NCBI GenBank assembly: GCA_000727475.1
Contig: KL647322.1
Location: 232,581-296,580 of the forward strand
DNA from: Sarcocystis neurona
Lineage: Eukaryota > Apicomplexa > Conoidasida > Eucoccidiorida > Sarcocystidae
Length of the DNA: 64,000 nt
Reading direction: 5' to 3'
Below, in pieces: positions 1 through 10,717 of this stretch. A program made the translations under genes and the position numbers. Position 1 is the stretch's first letter; each line of letters begins with the position of its first letter. Under the pieces are notes generated by a model. That model did not search any database and was not told where the DNA came from. It saw nothing but the letters and a program-made list of their open reading frames with translations.

Positions 1-260
1 GTCGTATATATACCGCATGCAGAAGTATTGGTGTCGTATATATACCGCATGCAGAAGTACTGCTGTCGTATATATACCGCATGCAGAAGTACTGCTGTCG
101 TATATATATCGCATGCAGAAGTATTGGTGTCGTATATATACCGCATGCAGAAGTATTGGTGTCGTATATATACCGCATGCAGAAGTACTGCTGTCGTATA
201 TATATCGCATGCAGAAGTATTGCTGTCGTATATATACCGCATGCAGAAGTACTGCTGTCG
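1..260. repeat. 32-bp tandem array, 8 copies
   Basis: Eight head-to-tail copies of a 32-bp unit start at 1, 33, 65, 97, 129, 161, 193 and 225. A partial ninth diverges at about 262. Each unit contains TATATA followed by CGCATGCAGAAGTA. Copies differ at only a few positions (C/T before GCATGC; TGGT or TGCT at the end). The window opens inside the array, so it extends further left. Because 32 is not a multiple of 3, all three frames stay open and give the same cyclic peptide; this is an artefact, not a protein repeat. Confidence 0.97.
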
Positions 261-1955
261 TGGTCCACGTGTGTGATGAGGGGGGATTGCAGCGCTTCGA
301 CGTACGTGAGTGGAAGCGTCTCTCCCTTCCCCTCCAGACGTGTCTACTGGAAAGGAAACGCACTGCTTCTGTCTCCGTTTCTCCGTCTTCCTATCTGTCT
401 AGTGAAATATGCGGAGGAAAGTATGTGTATATGTGTGTGTATGTGTATAAAGGGAAGGAGATAGAAGGAAAGAGACGGCTATCAATACATACACGTATAT
501 GCATGCGTTTGTTAGAGTCGTATATATGTGGAAGTGTGCTGGGAAGAGACGTGCTTTTCGTAAAGTGTAGGTGCTGCAGTATCTGCTGCTCCTCGCAAAA
601 AGTTGGACAGACCTGTCCATCTCTCTCTGTGTGTAAGTAGTAGATGTGTGTAGAAGAGATACACGTAGAATTGGCCCGTCCTGCACTGTACATATTAGTG
701 TGATACGTACACACGTATATCTCTATTACTGTAGATACCTACGTATGAATCTGCGTATACCTTTCACATATGTACGTGTGGATAGCAGCAAACGCAGAAA
801 GGACACGAATGAACTGTCGCGCACCATTTCTTCGAAGTAATAATCTGTCTCCACAGACGGACAAATGTCCAGGTTTATATATATATGTGTGTGTGTCTGT
901 ACATACATATATATGTAAATGCGACTTCCACACAAAGTCTTTGGTATTGCAGTTGATACACGTGTGTATGGAGAAGGAGATGTACGGAGAGCGTATACGC
1001 GGCCGGGCGTCCGTGCGGATGAATAAATGAACAGTTTCCTTCTCCTGCAGATCCCTTTTTGTCGCGAAGCTTAGGAAGGCCTGATATTCTTCGGGAAGAC
1101 TCAACTTGGCGAGTGGCTGCTGTCTGTGGCGCCGTCTCTTCACACACACACACACGCACACACACACAAGCGCAGCCACGCCCACCCACACATTTCCACG
1201 TGTCTGCGCATGGGTCCCTTTATTTATTGGCAGTTTCCGCAGCCCCCTGCAGGGCGAGAAGGACAGAAAGGAAAAGGAACACGGAGTCTCTCTATATATG
1301 TGCATGCGTATATGTGTGTGTATACGTAGATGCAGCTCTGCGCGTGCGTGGGTGCCGTTTCTATCGAGGCGAGAGCGGGAACATACGCAGGACATGGGAC
1401 GGAGACACGAAGAAGAATAGGAAAAGCAGAACGCAGAAAAACCAGAAAAAGAAAAGGGAGACACAGAAAGAAGAAATAAAGAGCGAAAGACACACAGAGA
1501 CAGCGAGAAGGCTGCTATGTCCAATGTATATATGTGTATATATATATGAATCATATATATATATATATGTGTACACACATATATCTATTGATGGAGATAC
1601 ACAGGTATGTTTATATTTACACATATATGTGTACACTTGTGTATGTATGTGAGTTATACATATAGATAGAAAGTAGGTGGATAGGTAGGTATACCCATAC
1701 GTATATATTCATGTATTTGTGTATTTCCGTAGGTGATATATATAGGTGTGAAGAGAAGGCGTGCAGAGGTAGGGCACACCGAGAGAGATACAAATGGAGT
1801 TGTATGACTGTCTTTATATCTGTCTGTCCCTCTCTATATATGTGTGTGTATCGTGGGAAGTTTGCTGTTTTGCATGCACGTTGTTTATGTGTTTCGCGTG
1901 GGACTGGCGCGGCATTCGTTTTTGCCGTATATGACGACTACTTGCCTGCTGCTGC
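261..1955. other. microsatellite-rich stretch, no supported gene
   Basis: Mostly TA/TG/CA microsatellites (about 880-920, 1140-1190, 1530-1720) and purine-rich DNA (1380-1510). It presumably contains introns and upstream exons of the HECT gene, but no HECT-like peptide could be recognised. One unassigned piece at about 1020-1120 reads on the minus strand as LSLPEEYQAFLSFATK, and on the plus strand follows a good acceptor (TTCCTTCTCCTGCAG). Strand and status are unresolved. Confidence 0.5.
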
Positions 1956-2195
1956 AGAGACGAAGAGGCGCTGGAAACGCAGGACGCGTCGCTCCGCAGC
2001 CTGCAGATGGCACCGGGAAACCAGCGAGTCGACGACCGTCTGCCAACAGCAAGCACCTGCTTTTTCATGGTCAAGCTGCCCAAGTACTCCTCCTACGAGG
2101 TGCTGCGCAGCAAGTTGCTGCTGGCGATTACTGCCTGCGTCGATATTGATCTGGACGCCATTCACCACCCGGCCGACCTTCCTCCCCTCGAGTAA
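1956..2195 (+). CDS. HECT-type E3 ubiquitin ligase, C-terminal exon
   Basis: This is the last exon of a HECT-domain ubiquitin ligase. The C-lobe signature is clear: RLPTASTCF, carrying the catalytic thioester cysteine (codon 2058-2060), then KLPKYSSYEVLRSKLLLAI. This matches the HECT tail pattern LPTAxTCFxxLxLPxYxSxExLRxKLLxAI, with wording closest to UBE3B/UBE3C-type ligases. HECT enzymes accept ubiquitin from an E2 on this cysteine and pass it to substrate. An acceptor (CTGCTGCAG) lies at 1947-1955, and the frame is open from 1956 to the TAA at 2193. The tail runs about 18 residues past the usual HECT end (ACVDIDLDAIHHPADLPPLE), so the terminus is atypical. The N-lobe and the rest of the protein lie upstream, in the repeats or outside the window. 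The family is confident; the subfamily is inference. Confidence 0.85.
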   Translation, partial: RDEEALETQDASLRSLQMAPGNQRVDDRLPTASTCFFMVKLPKYSSYEVLRSKLLLAITACVDIDLDAIHHPADLPPLE

Positions 2196-2275
2196 ACGCG
2201 CGCTGTTTGGTCTGCATGCAGCAGGGAAGAAAAGGACCGGCAGACGTCTCGGATAAAGGAGACAAAGGGAGACAT

Positions 2276-2610
2276 ATATATGTACAACCTACACATATAT
2301 ACACATATGCCGAAAAATATATACATATGTCTATAACGATAGAAATTCGTCGTATATGCGTGTGTGTATAGGTGTGGAGAGACACACAGAGAGAAAGGCA
2401 GAGGAAAACTCCACAAATATGTCTCTGCATGCACAAAGATATATATCTGTAAGGAGGAAACGAGGGAGAACAGCAGCTCTACATGGAGGTGCGTGTATTA
2501 TGACATATATATATATATACGTTTGTCTATAAAGAGAGGGAGACACACACAGACCCACCGGGAGAGCCATAACGAAGACGAGAAACGTGTATGAAAATGT
2601 ATGGGAAAAG

Positions 2611-2650
<40 letters not shown>

Positions 2651-2660
2651 GGAAGCAGCG
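2276..2660. repeat. TA/GA/CA microsatellites
   Basis: Short (TA)n runs, including a long pure TA tract at about 2613-2644, alternate with GAGA and CACA. They sit just after the HECT stop codon. No coding signal is seen. Confidence 0.8.
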
Positions 2661-2745
2661 GATGCTGGCATGCGCAGCAGTATGGACTTGTACAGGTGTG
2701 TTGGCCACCCCTCTTCCGTCTACGTAAAGTTTTGTATCAACACAC

Positions 2746-2900
2746 ATGTGCGTGAAAAGAGATGTGGAGCAGAAACGAGAACTGATGGATCTGCTGAAGA
2801 AAATCAAAAATTCAGAAATGTCACCGAAAAGAAGAAACGGCCCCGGTGGATGCCCGCTCACACGTGTGGATGTACGGATGACACAAAGTTGCCGCAGGAC
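2746..2900 (+). CDS. candidate exon, lysine-rich helix (weak)
   Basis: An ATG at 2746 opens a charged, helix-like reading (MCVKRDVEQKRELMDLLKK) followed by a Gly-Pro-rich part (NGPGGCPLTRVDVRM). It could open a gene downstream of the HECT gene. The opposite strand also reads protein-like here, with FGDISEFLIFFSRSISSRF. No convincing donor was found, so neither strand can be preferred strongly. The family is not recognised. Confidence 0.25.
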
Positions 2901-3149
2901 CAGCTGCCTGAACCTCTCTACATACATATATGCGTATGTGAGTCTGTCTTTCTTTGCCTCTATATAAATATATGTATATATATTGTAAAGCTGTATGTAT
3001 GTGTATGTGTGTAAGCGTCTCTCTCTCTGTTTCTCTCTTGTTGAGAGAGACGGTGCAGCAGCGCTTCCCGTTCGCTGCTGGTCAGCTGCTTGAGGAGTAA
3101 GAGGCTGCAGCTGTTCGTGCAGGTGGGCGAACAGGAGGCGGCCGCCTCT

Positions 3150-3600
3150 GGCTTTCTTCTTGGCAGCAGAAGCAGCAGCAGCAGAAGTGAGGAGAAGCAG
3201 CAGCAGCAGCAACACGACCGAGGAAGAGAAAGGAGGAGGCACAGAGAGCAGAAGAAGCGGCAGCAGCACCACAGGATTGATAGGAGTAGCCACTGCTGCT
3301 GTTGCTACTGCTCTGCTTGCTGTTCCACCTTCTCTCTGTGTGTCTTGGGGGACACGTCGCCGCTGCTGCTGTTCTACGAAGGAAGGGAAGAGACTGGAAG
3401 GAGAGAAGGGGAGAAATGCGTATTTGGAAACACCAGCACAGTGCCGGGGCGGTAGCAGCAGCAGCGTAGCACCAGCGTAGCACCAGCAGCAGCGTAGCAG
3501 CAGCAGCAGCGTAGCACCAGCAGCAGCGTAGCAGCAGCGTAGCAGCAGCAGCAGCGTAGCAGCAGCAGCAGCGTAGCAGCAGCAGCAGCAGCGAATATAC
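3150..3600. repeat. AGC arrays with GTAGC-interrupted minisatellite
   Basis: From 3165 to 3290 AGC triplets are mixed with other sequence. From about 3450 to 3595 the DNA is a minisatellite of (AGC)2-5 units separated by GTAGC or GTAGCACC. Both strands stay open in several frames, producing spurious Leu/Cys/Ala-rich ORFs. Confidence 0.9.
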
Positions 3601-4746
3601 ACCGCGGGAGCCGGCCACAGGGAGAGGAAAGAGAGAGGGCGGGAGCAGCAAAAGAAGAACAAGACTTGACAAGAGAGGAACAGGCCACATGCACGAAGAC
3701 AGCGGAACTCCCTGCAGTAGAGAGAAAAAGTGTGGGGAAGATAACGGCCGACATAAGAGGAAACCGACGACTTTGTGCACCAGGAAAGAGTCGGACGGAA
3801 GGAAAGGAGCAAAGAGCAGCAGGAAGTGACTACCCAGTTGCAGAGGAAAGTGTAGAAGAAACAGGTCGTCACAGAAGAAGAGAAAGAAGGGGAAACTGGA
3901 ATGTGAAAGAGAAGAAAAAGATACTTCTTGCTTTTAGATTGTTGTTCAAGATAACGGGGAATATCAGCCTTTGTGGGTCAACAGTAGAAGCCGGCGTGCA
4001 GCAGAAAAGCGCTTGTAGACGCAGGTGTACTTCTTTCTTCTGCTCTCCTGAGCTTCCCTTCCGACAAAATCAAAGTGTGGATACACACAAGTACATGTGT
4101 CTACAAATAAGATACGAGTGTATCTTAATACATATATATGAGAGAAAGAGAGAGATCAATAAGTATATGTATATATATATATATATATACACGCAGAGGT
4201 ATCTGTCCAGAGACACCAAGCACCAACACTTGCAGTCTTCGTGTGAACGTGTGTGTGTATATATGTATATATATATATATGTATATACGTCTAGATATAC
4301 ATATATATATATATATATCTATGTTAACATATCTGTATATTGTTTTGTATATGGGACGATGTCTGCACGTCGCGGTGGAGTAGGACGTGATACGCTTCCG
4401 CTTCACATTGCACTTGGACAACTGCAGCAGCGTTAGACACTGTCGAGAGCCAGAATCCGAGATCAATAAATAAATAAATATATATATATATATGTTTATG
4501 TATACATGCAGATGTGTCTGCCTCACGTCGAAAGCAGCAGCACAGGAACGAAAAGAAAAAAAGCGAAAAGCAGGTGAAGCCGGCGACGGCCGCTGCGGCA
4601 TGAGTGCGGCACACAGATTGGGAGAGGATGCGAACTGCTGCACAGCTACAGCTGCCAAGCTGTTGCAGCAGGGAAAACGGGCGAACACGAGGTAGTCCTG
4701 AAGCAGGAGCAGCAGCGGCTGCAGCAAAGTTAGACGCGGCAGCGCC
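3601..4746. other. purine-rich then TA-rich intergenic or intronic stretch
   Basis: Positions 3610-3930 are strongly purine-rich on the plus strand. Positions 4130-4340 and 4470-4500 are TA microsatellite. Only a sparse CAG segment (4530-4740) follows. A long plus-strand frame exists only because purine-rich DNA lacks stops. No exon is supported. Confidence 0.5.
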
Positions 4747-4960
4747 ATGTGGGGCACGCGTCTTTCTGTCTCTCTCTCCACTGGTCGCCCCGTAGTTTCT
4801 CTTGCACACGCTCAGAACCACAGAGCAGCAGCAGCAGAAGAGGAAGAGGAGGAGGAGGAGAACGCCGCGCGGCAGCAGCAACGCTGCATCAGGGAGCAGC
4901 TCTCTCTGCTGCTGCGTCAGCGGCGACAGACGCTCCAGACAGACAGCTCTTCAAGAATAG
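4747..4960 (+). CDS. candidate first exon, Glu-run and Arg/Gln helix
   Basis: The ATG at 4747 opens a 71-codon frame: a short N-terminal stretch, then an uninterrupted run of glutamates from GAG/GAA repeats (about residues 36-43), then a basic amphipathic helix (RQQQRCIREQLSLLLRQRRQ). The frame ends at a good donor, AATAG|GTAGGG (4961), in phase 1. A second exon in matching phase lies at 5120-5234. Homopolymeric Glu runs are typical of coccidian CAG-rich genes. The helix recalls IQ-like or coiled-coil segments, but the family is not recognised. Confidence 0.5.
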
Positions 4961-5119
4961 GTAGGGGAGCCAAAATTGACAACCACACACAGCAGCAACA
5001 TGCAATCGTCGCACCGGTGCCTGACAACTTCACGAGAAACGCGCACACAGACACATACGTACAGCAATTTCCGCGCCTGCTGCCCAACCACCTCCGGTCC
5101 TGAATACTGCAGCAGCAAG

Positions 5120-5234
5120 CGCAGCAGCAGCGTCACCTCCACCAGAAAACGCTGCTGCTGGTGTTCCCGTTGCTGGTGCGACTGCTGTCGCTCACCGCGT
5201 ACAGGCAGTGCAGCAGCAGCTCGCTGAAGGAGCA
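5120..5234 (+). CDS. candidate second exon, hydrophobic helix
   Basis: After CAGCAAG|CG (5119/5120) the frame reads Gln-rich sequence, then a hydrophobic segment (LLLVFPLLVRLLSLTAYRQ) and SSSSLKEQ, up to a possible donor GAGCA|GTACAC at 5235. Phase 1 at the start matches the end of 4747-4960. Leu codons beyond the CTG repeat and the change in composition argue for real coding sequence. The protein family is unknown. Confidence 0.45.
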
Positions 5235-5537
5235 GTACACGTGCTGTGGAGTTATTCTTTATCCGTACGTGTGTATGCATGCGTATTTACGGATAACCGT
5301 GACGACGCGGCAACAGCAGAATAACAGCATTCGACTGGCGTCTATCTGGTCCAGCTAGCGTTCTGGCAGAGGGCCTTGACACTTCACTCAGAGGAATTGA
5401 AAGCAGCAACAGCAGGAGGGGGATCACAATTCAACGGCGTTTTGTGCCACGCGCTATTCAAGTAGACGTTGCGAATGTTCTCTTCCATCCCCAAAACTGA
5501 CTACGATCTCTTTTCCTGGAGTCCACCACTGAGAAAC

Positions 5538-5760
5538 TGCAGATAAAAACGTCCGGGCGACGACGGCGCTCTGTGTGGAGACCGAAAGAAAAGAATCTGC
5601 TAGCAGAGTGCTTCCACGTCGCACAAAAAAGAGCATGTGGACACAAGTGGAGGGAGACGCTTTTCAAAAGGAGGAGAGGTGCTTTGTTGCAACACAGCAG
5701 ATCCGTGTGGCGTAGAGATAACAGGAAAAATCCGCCGACTCCTTTGTATCATTTTGTTTT
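5538..5760 (+). CDS. candidate basic exon (weak)
   Basis: After an acceptor-like GAAACTGCAG the plus frame reads IKTSGRRRRSVWRPKEKNLL, then AECFHVAQKRACGHKWRETL, without CAG or microsatellite content. It could belong to the gene starting at 4747. No clear donor is seen, and the opposite strand is also open for part of it. Confidence 0.22.
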
Positions 5761-6024
5761 GTTTAGCTCTAAACAGTCAATGCAGCAGAGGCGCACTTGG
5801 TCTGATTTCTGGGGACTCGACAATAAGATGGAGCTTTATAATTCGCAGCTGACCCACGCTAAAAAATTAATATTGCGCTGGTTTACCCTGTAGGTAAAGG
5901 TATTTCTTAACAGAATTGATAGGCAGAACTCGTGGAATGCTGCTTCCTGCTGGAGAATACGAAGAGAAACTGCTTACTTGGGTGCCACGTCAGCCATACG
6001 AATCAACTTCCAATTTGGGAAGAG

Positions 6025-6263
6025 ACAGTGCAAGAGAGAGGGGCGTTTGTGTCCAAGTTTGTGAGTGTGCTGCAATTGAGCAGATATAATGAAGCGAAGC
6101 TTTTATGATTCTGCTGTGATTTGTTCGTAGATATCAAGAACTAGGCAGTGCAAGAGAAAGAGTAGCATGTACGAACGTTTGTGAGTATGCTGCATCTCAG
6201 GAGATATAATGAAACGAAGTTCCTATAACTCCACGGTGGCCTACTCGTAGATATGAAGAACTA
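6025..6263. repeat. tandem duplication of about 120 bp
   Basis: Two adjacent diverged copies (6025-6144 and 6145-6263) share CAGTGCAAGAG, GTTTGTGAGTRTGCTGCA, GAGATATAATGAARCGAAG and TCGTAGATATNAAGAACTA in the same order. This is outside any recognised gene, in repeat-poor DNA. See findings. Confidence 0.85.
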
Positions 6264-6880
6264 ACTGCCTTGTCGTAAGAAACACGAGGTGGTGCTGCTC
6301 TGCTCTTTGAGGGAATAACGCTACCTCTGCTAGTCAAAATAAGAGCCGCTGCATAAGCCTCATTACTGCGTTAACGCTGTGACAACTCGCAGGCTGCCCG
6401 ACAGCAACATGTCACCCTTGCGTCGGAATGCTGACTTCTGCAGGTGCGCTGCAAAGAAAGAAGTTTTGGCACGTCGGTCCACTCTTCACGAGCAAGGGAA
6501 AGCTGTGACAACATGTGTACATATCTACTGTTATTTTTGTGTGAAATATTTAATTTTTGTCCATGAAACACGCACTTCTTGATCGTAGATGTACGTACAC
6601 ATCTATAGATGTGCTACGTCATTACGTTCAAATGCACGCGTATGTGTCTCTTATATGGAGAAATAGCCACATCTTCTCACGCGTCACTCATGCAGGGTCG
6701 CCCTTCACATTACGTGGTGGCCTCAATGCAGTCAATCCGCAGTACGTTATACATATACGTATATGCATACACATATATATATACATATATGTTATATATA
6801 TACACATCAGCATAAGTTATATATATATATATATATGCATATATATATATACATATATATATGTAGGTTATGTTTCATAC

Positions 6881-6917
<37 letters not shown>

Positions 6918-7079
6918 GCGCTGTTTTCTCCAAAATGTGCACGTGCGCAACGATAGACATACGCATTAGATACAGCTGTATATGAACGGGTGTGTAACAC
7001 GCACGCCTGTTTGAGCATGCGTATCTGTACATATGTATATATATATATACATATACATATTAACTGTCTCTCCCACCCG

Positions 7080-7114
<35 letters not shown>

Positions 7115-7180
7115 CTACGCCAGTATCTGGCTGCGCCCAGGAATCGGGATATATTCGTGTATACGTGTGTATATATATAT
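6264..7180. repeat. TA-rich microsatellite stretch, no gene seen
   Basis: From about 6740 to 7180 the sequence is mostly TATATA/CATATA microsatellite with CT runs at 7080-7100. Positions 6264-6740 are unique sequence without a supported exon. Confidence 0.6.
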
Positions 7181-7231
7181 CTGTTCAAATATTCGAAGAG
7201 GGGAGAGGTAGACGCCGTACAGCAGCAACCG

Positions 7232-7452
7232 TGAGGTTAGCGTCAGCGTGCGCCGTGGAGCTGCGGCAGCAGCCGGTGAAATTGTCCACACGAACAGCAG
7301 CAGCAGCAGCACGCGTAACAGAACAGCAGCAGCAACGGCGCGAATGGCACGTGACAGAAGGAGACCAGCCCGCAGACGAGGAAAAAAAGAAACTGCACCC
7401 GCAGTCGCAGGAGCAGCAATCACAGCTCCTGGAGTACACCAGCAAAAACTTG
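7232..7452 (+). CDS. candidate Gln/Ala-rich exon
   Basis: After CGTACAG (7225-7231) a plus frame reads LASACAVELRQQPVKLST, an Ala run, QQQQRREWHVTEGDQPADEE and SQLLEYTSKNL, ending at TTG|GTGGTA (7453). The acidic/Gln-rich part is not explained by simple CAG translation. It may continue the gene that starts at 4747. The product is unknown. Confidence 0.35.
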
Positions 7453-7699
7453 GTGGTATCTCTCTTCACAGCGGCTTGGCAAAAAAGGCCGCCACACCGC
7501 CCTTCCTCTTTAACTTGTTAGATGCTGTCTTTCGAAAGAAATTGTGGAAATATTGTCCTCATGGAAGCACCACGTATATACACATGTATATAGAGACCAT
7601 TGTATTTATGCACACATGTGTATGTAGCTACGTGTGTGAATGTATATTTGTGTAGACACACGTTTGTACTTCAACGAAATGCGCGCCTCGACGTTTCAC

Positions 7700-8030
7700 A
7701 GTGTCTACGCTTACACTCTTATACAAATACATACGCATATATATATATATATACATATATGTATATGCGTACATGTATGAACATGAGTAAAAAATTGCTG
7801 CAAGGTGCAGCAGGAAGGAAGAAAGATTTTCTAGGCCCACAGGTCCATAAACGTATTTGTCTCCAGTCTCCTCTGACGGAAGTATAGTGTACAGTAAGGT
7901 CTTTACTGAAGGACGCTTGTGTCCACCCGCGTAATAAGTGGGAAATTTAGACCCTTACTCACGTACACGTTAGAGGCAGGCGCATTTACGCGTATCCGCA
8001 GTACTGAAAAATTTTTGCAGCTGAAGACTA
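7700..8030. other. no gene seen
   Basis: A TA microsatellite (7735-7760) plus unique sequence without a supportable exon on either strand. Confidence 0.4.
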
Positions 8031-8150
8031 GTGGTCTACCACAGCCGTGTCCCCACGCAGGTCACCCGGTTTTACGTTAAATACGCACATCGGCTCTTTA
8101 CCGCCGGCCAGCGTTTCCTTGTTTTCATCAGCAGTCCAGCACACACCAGC
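8031..8150 (-). CDS. candidate terminal exon, unknown protein
   Basis: The minus frame reads GVCWTADENKETLAGGKEP, then MCVFNVKPGDLRGDTAVVDH, and ends with TAG. Composition is balanced and free of repeats. The plus strand over the same bases also follows a good acceptor (TTTTCATCAGCAG at about 8118-8130) and reads SSTHQQGRVQFCVVKVTRAS to a stop. The strand therefore remains uncertain. Confidence 0.3.
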
Positions 8151-8259
8151 AGGGCAGAGTGCAGTTCTGCGTTGTGAAGGTGACGCGGGCGTCTTGGCTC
8201 GTGACAAGACAAAGAGGAACACTTGCTCATGTATTGGTGGACTCGTGTTAAGGTTTGTA

Positions 8260-10600
8260 CAGGTATATGGGTGTGTGTGTGTAGGTAGATTTTAAATGTT
8301 CGTCCACACACAGACACACATATCAGTGTTTTACGCAGATGCGTACGTGCGTGTACGCGTCTACTTGTATATGTATACGCTGCATTCACGTATCTATCTA
8401 TACGCAGATAATGAAGAATCTGTAGAGTGTAGGTGTGACAGTAGATACGTGTAGATGAATATGTGTAGATAGGTGTGTGCACATCGAGGTGTAGGGCTCG
8501 ATGTGTCTGTGCGCATTTCTTCATATTTCTAGCGTACACGTATCTGTCTATTTACCTGTATATGCATGTGGACCCATCTATATGTATATGTAGGTAGACA
8601 GACTGATAGCTTCTCTGTGCAAAACGTTGACCAACTTTGCATGGCGTGCCAGCGTGCCTGTGCTGGCTACGCAGTGACGCGCACAGCTGCTGCTACACCT
8701 AGCACGTTCGAGGGGACGGCAATCAAGAAAACACTTAACAAAAATGAACCACACATAGACCGCGTCGTTTCCTCGTTTTTCACTGGAGTGGACATGCTCT
8801 ACTCTTCCGGTGGGAAGGATTGCAGGGCAGCAGCTTTCTTCTTCGGTTGTCGCCGCCACCTTTCCATATGACAGCGCATCCGACGAATCACTACATTGTT
8901 CACACCGCTTTCCTCGAAGCGGGTGACCTAGATCTTCTCAGTAAGTGAGAAGAAATAGAAATTGTATCAGACTTTGTCGAACGGCTTTGCTTCGCTACTC
9001 GGGAAAAGTCGAAACATTTCCCGTTGGAACGAAAAATATGTTTACAGGTAAGTCATTGTCCCTCCGTCCAGTGAAGTCTCTTTTTAAAACCGATTAGTTT
9101 CCCTGATTCGTGGAAATTCGTTTCCTCCACCTCACATTAGCCAACCCAGTAGCTCCCATGCACTTCCACCTGCATCTACTCAACCCGTAGAATGCGTGAC
9201 GACCGTCGCGCTCTGCTCCACTGCACCGGCAGCGCACACACACACAGACACATAGCAGTTGGCTTCACAAAGAAACGCTTCTTCCCTTTCGAAATACACC
9301 AAAGTACTGTAACTGGCAATGCCCCGTACAAACCCGTGCTTCCGGTTCACCTAATCGGGTGCGTGGACCAGTTCCGTTCGCTTTAGTATGTTACTGTGAG
9401 AACACCGCATGATAGCGGGGAAACTTTCGCACAGATGTCACCTGCAAACGGAGTCACTTTGCATCCCTGCTTTTGAACAGCCGCACAAAACAAACGTGAG
9501 CCAGCGAACGCTCACTTGGAGCGCTACCGAGACTAGCCGAAGACCACGTTCCTCCACACGGCAATTCTACGAACTACACACGAATCCATTCGAACCAGTG
9601 CGGGAAGTACTCTGCAGAAGGCTGCATAGCAGGGTAAACGAAGTAGGGAAGAAGAAGAAGAGGCAGAGACACAGCAGATGGAACGACAAAGAGGGGAGCA
9701 GGCAACGCCGAAGAACCAAGAGCAAGAGACACGCAAGTAGGAGGGAACCACGAAGGAACTATGACGTGGAGGACGGAAAAGAGAGACAGAAACGCACGGG
9801 GGGAAGGCAAAAAAACTGAAAGCGAAGTGGTATTTTCCCAAGGCGCTGCACCATTCAAACACAGACACCCGCACGTAACCCACCTGTGTGGAACGGTGCA
9901 TATATTTACCGTGTACAGACGTGTAGAAGCATCTCTCCCCTGGTCACCGTTCGTATATTTACCTGTGCGCGCGTGCTATCATTCGTGTGTGCAGATACCA
10001 TACAAGTGCGCATAAGATCGACTTGGGACAGAAGCACACAGAAAGAAAGATTCGTCGGCAAAACTGAATAGTAGCGTACGCGGCTGCACCTGGAGAGCTA
10101 CGCAGGATACGACGGAGATAGAAGCGCGCACTACGAGAGTTCTAGAAGGGCGAATTCAAATCAAGGCAGTAATCAATAGATGCGTAAACAGCAAACAAGT
10201 TACTCACACAAAAAGAGGCTAACACGTGCGTACCCCAAGGAATGGCACATAATGAGCGCGCCAGGCGGATGTGTACCATCCGAGATATTAACGGGGGACT
10301 CACGGGGTTGGGCGCGTTTTTGCACTGCTGTTCGCACGCTGTGTTTTTTCTATGAAAGTGTGTATACGAGTATACGGAGACAATATATACAAAAATGTGT
10401 ACGCGTGGATTATAACGGGATAGTCGAAAGTGTACACGTATGTACTCAAATAACTGAGCGAGAATTACAGAAGGGTCTGATATCCAAAAGCATAAATGTA
10501 AGTACAGCCCCGATGTGGAGGACTGTTCCTCTCGACCGGCAAAACCTCAAAGCCGTGTGTGGGGTCCACGTGAGTCGTCACATACGGCAGTTTTATTTTC
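8260..10600. other. repeat-poor stretch with no supported gene
   Basis: Mostly unique sequence with a few GT/TA steps (8270-8480) and a purine-rich run (9645-9830). Open frames at 8566-8871, 9409-9819 and 10180-10662 lack convincing splice signals. They are treated as unproven. Confidence 0.4.
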
Positions 10601-10610
10601 CTTCTTGTAG

Positions 10611-10717
10611 AGGTGATTCTGCGTATCTTCTACATCTGGAGAGGCTCCCGTGCATCGCGTGAGACCAGCAGTGTCAACAAAACGTATGATTGCGTGTACA
10701 AGGACTGTGTAAAATGG
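10611..10717 (+). CDS. internal exon, unknown protein
   Basis: A strong polypyrimidine acceptor (TTTTATTTTCCTTCTTGTAG, ending at 10610) is followed by a two-base start and 35 codons: VILRIFYIWRGSRASRE, then TSSVNKTYDCVYKDCVKW. It ends at TGG|GTAAGC (donor at 10718). Acceptor, frame and consensus donor agree, and composition is repeat-free. The family is not recognised. Neighbouring exons were not resolved. Confidence 0.5.

Noticed and set aside
1..260. Possible repeat-protein gene from the 32-bp array
   Set aside because: All three frames give the same cyclic peptide because 32 is not divisible by 3. This is diagnostic of non-coding tandem DNA.
2331..3872. 513-codon minus-strand open frame
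   Set aside because: It crosses TA microsatellites, an AGC minisatellite and purine-rich DNA. Its Cys/Leu/Ala runs are direct translations of those repeats. No domain.
9409..9819. 136-codon plus-strand Arg/Lys-rich frame
   Set aside because: Its second half is a purine-rich tract. No acceptor/donor pair that keeps the frame.
10180..10662. 160-codon plus-strand frame
   Set aside because: Overlaps the better-supported exon 10611-10717 in another frame; TA/GT-like content in the middle.
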